Below, in pieces: positions 59,419 to 64,000 of a DNA stretch of 64,000 bases; positions within the stretch are counted from its first letter, which is position 1, and the number at the start of each line of letters is the position of its first letter. Location: contig CANMVC010000001.1 in assembly GCA_947501325.1 (NCBI GenBank), forward strand, positions 1,054,001-1,118,000, in the 5' to 3' direction. The translations under genes and the position numbers were made by a program. Origin of the DNA: an uncultured Sphingomonadaceae bacterium (lineage in GTDB: Bacteria; Pseudomonadota; Alphaproteobacteria; Sphingomonadales; Sphingomonadaceae). A model generated the notes under the pieces. It searched no databases, had not been told where the DNA came from, and saw nothing but the letters and a program-made list of their open reading frames with translations.

Positions 59419-60035
59419 TTCCGAAAGTTGTGGGGATTAGCGGGGGCAGCTGTTCGGGCAAATCAACGCTGGCCGCGTATATTCATGACGCGCTAGGCCC
59501 GGGCCAATGTGTGATCCTGCCCCAGGACGATTATTTCTTCGGGCTTGGTGATGCGCCAAAAGGCAAAGGTGGGCCCAATTTTGATCATCCAGACGCGGTT
59601 GATTTTGACAATCTGTGTGCGCAACTGGCGCAGCTAAAACAAGGGTACGCCATCGAGCGCCCCCTTTATGACTTCCCGACCCATATGCCCAAAACGCAGA
59701 CGGCGCTAACGGAACCGCGGCCGATCATCTTGGTTGATGGCATATTGATATTGCACCATGCGCCGTTACGACGGTTATTCGACCTTTCGATTTTCGTTCG
59801 CTGTAACAGTCATGTTCGGTTTGAACGGCGCCTTGAGCGGGATGTCAGGGAGCGCGGGCGAACCGCCGAATCGGTTCGGCAAGTATTCACCGATCAAGTC
59901 GATCCGATGCACGACAAGTTTGTCGAGCCTTCACAGAAACATGCAGACATCGTGATAAATTCGCAACAGTCCAAATCCATGATAACGAAGGAATTTTCGG
60001 CCATTGTAAAATCAATTACCGAGATAATTCAGTGA
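59415..60035 (+). CDS. udk: Uridine-kinase-like P-loop kinase
   Basis: 206 residues. Walker A GISGGSCSGKSTLAAYI at residues 7-23, substrate loop LPQDDYFFGL, FDHPDAVDFDNL, VDGILILHH (Walker B type) and the lid RRLERDVRERGRTAESV. These are the hallmarks of uridine-cytidine kinases, with phosphoribulokinase and pantothenate kinase as relatives. It would phosphorylate imported nucleoside with ATP or GTP. It overlaps the oxygenase gene by ATGA, the last gene of the nucleoside unit. Specificity is not proven. Confidence 0.9.
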   Translation: MIPKVVGISGGSCSGKSTLAAYIHDALGPGQCVILPQDDYFFGLGDAPKGKGGPNFDHPDAVDFDNLCAQLAQLKQGYAIERPLYDFPTHMPKTQTALTEPRPIILVDGILILHHAPLRRLFDLSIFVRCNSHVRFERRLERDVRERGRTAESVRQVFTDQVDPMHDKFVEPSQKHADIVINSQQSKSMITKEFSAIVKSITEIIQ

Positions 60036-60267
60036 GATAGGTTAACACCATTGTAAACTTTTGCGGTCTGCCGGCCCATATTCCAAGCCCTTGATAAACT
60101 GTGGATAAAAATTAATTGCTGCAGTGCAAAATAAAGTCGTTGCGGTTGAGACGAAACTGTCATTTTACCCCTTTAGGGAGCAGTTGATTGCACATCACGA
60201 GGGCCGCCCGCCGCGCCCCCAGATTGTGTCCATCGATTGTACAAGACCGTTTATGGGGAATCTAAAC

Positions 60268-63200
60268 ATGAAAATGAAATATCTATTGGCAGCCAGCGTT
60301 GTCAGCCTTTCCACAGCCGGCCTAATGGCGACACCAGCCGCAGCACAGCAGATTACATCTGGCGTTGAGGGTCAAGTTAGAGATGAAAATGGCAATCCCT
60401 TGCCTGGTGCCACCGTAGTTATTACCGATACGCGGACCGGATCATCCCGGACACTGTCATCTGGCGGATCCGGCAATTTCAGTGCCCAGGGTCTTGTAGC
60501 TGGCGGCCCTTACACCATTACAGCAACCGCTCCCGGCTTCGAAGGCCAAAGCGTTGAAAATCGGTCACTCACCGTCAGCGGCAACCTCCGCCTCACTTTT
60601 GAACTGACTGCCAATACATCTGAAGAAGTCATCGTGGTTACAGGATCTCGCGTGCAGGCCGTCCAACTTGCCGTCGGTCCCAGCCAGTCATTTGACTTGG
60701 AGTCGTTAGAAGGCTTTCCTTCCATTACACGCAATATCAGTGATATCATCCGCATTGACCCTCGCGTTAGCCTTGACCGGAACAATGCTGTTGATCGGAT
60801 CAGCTGTCTTGGCGGTAATGATCGGTCAAACACCTTTACCGTTGATGGCATCGTACAATCGGATGTTTTTGGTTTGAACGGAACGCCCTCTGCGTCACGG
60901 AATACATTTCCGTTGCCATTTGACGCCATCCGCCAGACGTCCGTTGAGTTTGCACCGTTTGATGTTGAGTATTCTGACTTCACAGGCTGTGCCATCAACG
61001 TTGTTACCAAATCAGGTTCAAACGAATTTCACGGAACAGCCTTTTATACCTTCACGAACGAAGATCTGCGTGGAGATGAAGCAGGCGGTACAGGTTCAGT
61101 CGTGGCGCCATTTTCCGAGAAGCGCTGGGGTGCTACACTATCGGGTCCAATCATTCCCGACCGCTTGTTTTTCTTTGCCGGCTATGAAGAGACTGATCTT
61201 GGTAATGCCAACGAATTTGGTCCTTTTGGCGGCGGTTTTGCCAATGAAGCTGATTTTGCAACCCAAGCGCAGTTCGACAGATTCTCTCAGATAGCTCAAA
61301 ACGTTTATGGGGTTGATACGGGTGGATATCCACAAAACCTGCCCGAATCGAGCGTTCGCTATTTCGGCCGTCTGGACGCTTATCTCTCCGACGCTCATCG
61401 CCTTGAAGTTACTTACCAGCGTCTTGAAGAGACCAATGTAGAATCGGATACGGGCACCAATGAGCTCACGGGTCTGAACAGTTTCGAAGATGAAGGTACG
61501 ACTTCCGATTATTATTCGGCGCGTCTCTATTCTGATTGGACCGACAGGATCTCGACCGAACTTCGCGTGTCACGAGCAGAAGTCGGAGATGTTCAAGGGC
61601 CATTTGGCGGTGGTGAAGCACAAGATGCCAATCCTATCGTCCGTCTTGTGGTTGGTCTTCCACCAGTCGCGGGGCAGACGACCGAAAATGGGCGATTCGC
61701 AACCGGACCTGGCATTTTCCGTTCCGCCAACCAGCTCGATACAAAAATCGATCAGGCTCGCTTCGTGATGAACATCGATGCCGATGACCACAAGATCAAA
61801 CTCGGTGCCGAGATCAACGATTTGGAAGTCTTCAACCTCTTCGCCATAAATGCAACGGGTTCGATTTTCTTCCGTAATTTAGATGATTTTGAAAACGGTA
61901 TCGTCGCAAGTGGCGGTTTTTCCAGTGTGTTTGGAAGCTCCGATGATCTCGTCAATGGCGGGCTCGGGGGCGCTACCATCGCATCGACACCTTCAGGCGA
62001 TATCAACGAAGCCGGTGCTACGTTCAGCAGGCAGATCTATTCCTTCTATGCGCAGGACGAGTGGCAGGCGACGGATCAGCTCAGCCTGACTGCCGGTGTG
62101 CGAGTACAGATCTATGACGGCGACGGCGTTCCCCGTGCCAATCCCCTTTTCCAGCAACGCTTCGGCATCACAAATGCCGTGCCATTTAGCAATCTAGAAC
62201 CAGTCATTCTGCCTCGTTTTTCGGCCACTTATGACTTCGATAATCAGGGCTTCCTGAGCAACTCAACACTCACAGGCGGTATTGGATTGTTTTCTGGCGG
62301 CGACCCGCTGGTTTTCTTCTCTAATGCTTTCTCCAACGACGGCTTTGCATCGGCTAACGGAGATACATTTGATGCTGAATGTGTAGGATTACTTGATGGT
62401 AATGGCAATTTCAACGTCCTTGCTGGAGGTGCGTTCAGCGGGTTCCCCCAATGCGCCCTTCAGGCTGCAAACAATGCAGCAACCGACGGCCGCGCTGACG
62501 TGAAGTCAACCGACCCGGATCTTAAAATACCGACAGTGATGCGTGCCAATCTTGGACTTTCCTCTACAATTGGTTCGGAATCCGGATTCTTCTCGAACTG
62601 GAACATAAATCTGGATTATATCTATTCCCGGTTCATCAACCCGATTAATATCAACGATCTCGTTCAGGTCCCAGATATTCGCCAAGGGTTGAATGGCTTT
62701 GCAATTGATGGACGTCCGCTATTGGCAGCGATTGATCCTTTGCAGCCTGGTTGCAACGCACAACTTCAAGGCACGGGTGGCACGCCACCGATCTATACCG
62801 GAGTGACAGATGACTGTTACGGAACGCGAATTGACGATTTCAATCAGCTGACCAACGGGCGTGACTATGACAGCCATGTCTTCTCTTTCGCTTTGTCCAA
62901 GCGATTTGAGAGCGGCATTTTCACCGATGGCGGTAATGTCAATGTCAGTTTTGGTTATGCGTTTACGGATTCTAACAACACTCGGAACATTTTCGGTGCG
63001 ACGGCCAACGGTAACTTTGAAGATACGGCAGCATTCGATTTTCAGGATCCGGCAATCTCTACATCCAACTTTGAAACACGACATAACTTCACGTTTGCCG
63101 CCAATTTCCGCGAAGAGTTTTTTGGTGATTACGGCACTCAACTCGGCCTGTTCTTTTCTGCCAGATCCGGTCGTCCTTATAGTCTGACATTTAGCGGTGA

Positions 63201-63723
63201 CGGGTTCCAGGATTCGTCTTCGGGTGACAATAACGCGTTGTTGTATATCCCGACCGGCATCAACGATCCGAACATTGCACCACCAGTCTTCGACGCCATG
63301 GGCGTTCAGACCGGTGGCTCCAATCTGGCCGATGTACAGGCGCTCCTTAACTTCCTACCAAGCGTCAATTGCAGCTTTACTCCAGGCCAAACCATCCGGC
63401 GGAATACCTGCCGCAACGACTGGGTATTTGATATGGATTTTCGTATCAGCCAAGAAATTCCCGGTCCTGGTCGTCTGTTCGGGGTAGAAGACAAGATCGA
63501 ACTTTTTGCCGATTTCGACAATTTCCTCAACTTTATCGATACGGATTGGAATGTCTTCCGCAACCGTGAAGATGAAGATGGATTGATCAATCTCATCGGT
63601 ACATCCGGGGTGGATAGTCAGGGTCGCTATATTTTAGAGAATACAAACTTAGATGATCAGGAACAGATCAACTTCTCTTCGTCTGTTTGGCGGATCCAGC
63701 TTGGCGTCCGTTACGAATTCTAA
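60268..63723 (+). CDS. TonB-dependent receptor with N-terminal carboxypeptidase-regulatory-like domain
   Basis: 1151 residues from ATG 60268 (GGGGAA seven bases upstream). Signal peptide of about 25 residues (KMKYLLAASVVSLSTAGLMA, cut near AAAQQ). Residues 30-115 form a CarboxypepD_reg-like beta-sandwich (VEGQVRDENGNPLPGATVVI). The plug follows (VIVVTGSRVQAVQL, FTVDGIVQSDVFGLNG) and a large barrel with many Asp/Asn/Gly-rich loops, ending RIQLGVRYEF. This is the OmpA/Oar-like giant TBDR type found in sphingomonads and Bacteroidetes, used for bulky or polymer substrates. An extra in-frame stretch upstream (60124) has no ribosome site. A terminator with a GCAA tetraloop follows. Confidence 0.93.
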   Translation: MKMKYLLAASVVSLSTAGLMATPAAAQQITSGVEGQVRDENGNPLPGATVVITDTRTGSSRTLSSGGSGNFSAQGLVAGGPYTITATAPGFEGQSVENRSLTVSGNLRLTFELTANTSEEVIVVTGSRVQAVQLAVGPSQSFDLESLEGFPSITRNISDIIRIDPRVSLDRNNAVDRISCLGGNDRSNTFTVDGIVQSDVFGLNGTPSASRNTFPLPFDAIRQTSVEFAPFDVEYSDFTGCAINVVTKSGSNEFHGTAFYTFTNEDLRGDEAGGTGSVVAPFSEKRWGATLSGPIIPDRLFFFAGYEETDLGNANEFGPFGGGFANEADFATQAQFDRFSQIAQNVYGVDTGGYPQNLPESSVRYFGRLDAYLSDAHRLEVTYQRLEETNVESDTGTNELTGLNSFEDEGTTSDYYSARLYSDWTDRISTELRVSRAEVGDVQGPFGGGEAQDANPIVRLVVGLPPVAGQTTENGRFATGPGIFRSANQLDTKIDQARFVMNIDADDHKIKLGAEINDLEVFNLFAINATGSIFFRNLDDFENGIVASGGFSSVFGSSDDLVNGGLGGATIASTPSGDINEAGATFSRQIYSFYAQDEWQATDQLSLTAGVRVQIYDGDGVPRANPLFQQRFGITNAVPFSNLEPVILPRFSATYDFDNQGFLSNSTLTGGIGLFSGGDPLVFFSNAFSNDGFASANGDTFDAECVGLLDGNGNFNVLAGGAFSGFPQCALQAANNAATDGRADVKSTDPDLKIPTVMRANLGLSSTIGSESGFFSNWNINLDYIYSRFINPININDLVQVPDIRQGLNGFAIDGRPLLAAIDPLQPGCNAQLQGTGGTPPIYTGVTDDCYGTRIDDFNQLTNGRDYDSHVFSFALSKRFESGIFTDGGNVNVSFGYAFTDSNNTRNIFGATANGNFEDTAAFDFQDPAISTSNFETRHNFTFAANFREEFFGDYGTQLGLFFSARSGRPYSLTFSGDGFQDSSSGDNNALLYIPTGINDPNIAPPVFDAMGVQTGGSNLADVQALLNFLPSVNCSFTPGQTIRRNTCRNDWVFDMDFRISQEIPGPGRLFGVEDKIELFADFDNFLNFIDTDWNVFRNREDEDGLINLIGTSGVDSQGRYILENTNLDDQEQINFSSSVWRIQLGVRYEF

Positions 63724-63757
63724 CGCCTAAGCATTACTCGGACCTATCGGTCCAAAC

Positions 63758-63794
63758 AACGGCGGCGCTGCAAAGCGTCGCCGTTTGTGTTTGT
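63758..63794 (+). terminator. Rho-independent terminator after the giant TonB receptor
   Basis: AACGGCGGCGCT (63758-63769) and AGCGTCGCCGTT (63774-63785) pair over 12 bp with one G-U, closed by the stable tetraloop GCAA, then TGTGTTTGTT. It lies 35 bases after the stop and is a convincing intrinsic terminator. Confidence 0.85.
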
Positions 63795-63853
63795 TGCTAA
63801 CCATTGTTGAAAACCGGGTTCACGCAGAGACAGAGAGGGATCCCATGCTATCC

Positions 63854-63890
63854 AAAAAAAGGGCCGCCCCATTTCTGGAACGACCCTTTA
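63854..63890 (-). terminator. Rho-independent terminator for the gene entering from the right edge
   Basis: On the minus strand AAAGGGTCG (63890-63882) pairs with CGGCCCTTT (63866-63858) with one mismatch, then a run of T continues to 63854. It is 32 bases after the stop of the partial gene at 63922. Confidence 0.75.
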
Positions 63891-63921
63891 TAACGTTGGA
63901 TATATGATCAGATCGCGATGA

Positions 63922-63999
63922 TCAGTCTTCCTTCACCTCATAATATTGCGGTGCCGCAATATTCAGGATTTCGAGAATCTTTGTCAGTGCGGTTGGCTC
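63922..63999 (-). CDS. Unidentified protein, last 25 codons only
   Basis: Only the C-terminus (EPTALTKILEILNIAAPQYY, then EVKED, stop TGA at 63922-63924) is inside the window. The reading frame is open to the edge and is followed by a good minus-strand terminator, so this is a real gene end. The fragment looks like a closing amphipathic helix plus a short acidic tail. No family can be assigned. It is convergent with the TonB receptor gene. Confidence 0.55.
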   Translation of the reverse strand, partial: EPTALTKILEILNIAAPQYYEVKED

Positions 64000-64000
64000 G

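Noticed and set aside
60100-60108. TGTGGATAA, a perfect DnaA box on the minus strand, upstream of the giant TonB receptor
   Set aside because: One such 9-mer is expected by chance about once per 130 kb per strand pair; no cluster of boxes, no AT-rich unwinding region and no dnaA/repA gene.
60124-60267. Extra 48 in-frame codons upstream of the giant TonB receptor
   Set aside because: They would bury the signal peptide; ATG 60268 starts it exactly and has GGGGAA upstream.
1-64000. CRISPR arrays, tRNA or rRNA genes, prophage, biosynthetic megasynthases
   Set aside because: No regularly spaced repeats, no tRNA cloverleaf motifs noticed, no capsid, terminase, PKS or NRPS domains in the readable frames.

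Overview
The window reads as chromosomal DNA of an alphaproteobacterium, most likely a sphingomonad (Sphingomonadales). This is an inference from three things: two large TonB-dependent receptors, many acyl-CoA dehydrogenase, SDR and SnoaL/NTF2-like genes typical of sphingomonad catabolic regions, and intergenic palindromes of the 'CACCCTGAGCCTGTCGAAGG' kind. Base composition looks moderate, which suits a marine Sphingorhabdus/Parasphingorhabdus-like lineage better than a high-GC one. I found no rRNA, tRNA, CRISPR array, transposase or phage gene.

Region 1 (1-9006) is a catabolic block almost wholly on the minus strand: limonene-epoxide-hydrolase-like protein (cut by the edge), two MDR reductases, three acyl-CoA dehydrogenases (one single, one adjacent pair that looks like an alpha/beta heteromer), a thiolase with its DUF35 partner, and an SDR. 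One plus-strand gene (5152-5532) is a delta5-3-ketosteroid isomerase with all three catalytic residues at the textbook positions (Tyr14, Asp38, Asp99). This suggests steroid or related polycyclic catabolism. Region 2 (9371-12527) holds E1 alpha and beta of a 2-oxoacid/acetoin-type dehydrogenase with a free-standing lipoyl domain and no E2/E3, then an orphan LuxR regulator. Region 3 (12534-24793) is another catabolic set: thioesterase, long Rieske oxygenase, GST, VOC, ThuA-like, SDR, acyl-CoA ligase, TIM-barrel epimerase, SnoaL, a ketosteroid-dehydrogenase-like flavoprotein, an NmrA-like protein and a PhoX-like Tat protein.

Region 4 (24808-36493, perhaps to 37352) is the best candidate for an undescribed pathway. 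A minus-strand run (cysteine-free Asp/Glu/hydantoin racemase homologue, two SnoaL proteins, a TonB receptor, an N-carbamoylsarcosine-amidase-like cysteine hydrolase) lies divergent from a GntR/FCD regulator. A CoA-transferase lies divergent from an HMG-CoA-lyase-like protein followed by HyuA and HyuB. Both divergent intergenic regions carry the same TTGTATACAA palindrome, which suggests one regulon for import, ring opening or amide hydrolysis, CoA activation and C-C cleavage of an unidentified substrate.

Region 5 (37417-43778) has XdhC, two SDRs, a spinster-type MFS transporter and a second acyl-CoA dehydrogenase pair. Region 6 (43931-50273) is a six-gene overlapping operon, DUF4129-DUF4350-MoxR-DUF58-SpoIIM-RDD, with a divergent membrane protein. 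Region 7 (51216-55030) encodes an exported IorAB-type molybdenum hydroxylase, a lipoprotein cytochrome c and a MobA/MocA-like nucleotidyltransferase. Region 8 (55027-60035) looks like nucleoside and base salvage: VUT/YhhQ transporter, LOG protein, CNT transporter, 2OG-Fe(II) oxygenase and uridine-kinase-like enzyme, plus a TraB/ChaN-like lipoprotein. A giant TonB receptor with an N-terminal carboxypeptidase-regulatory-like domain closes the window, facing a minus-strand gene of which only the last 25 codons are visible.
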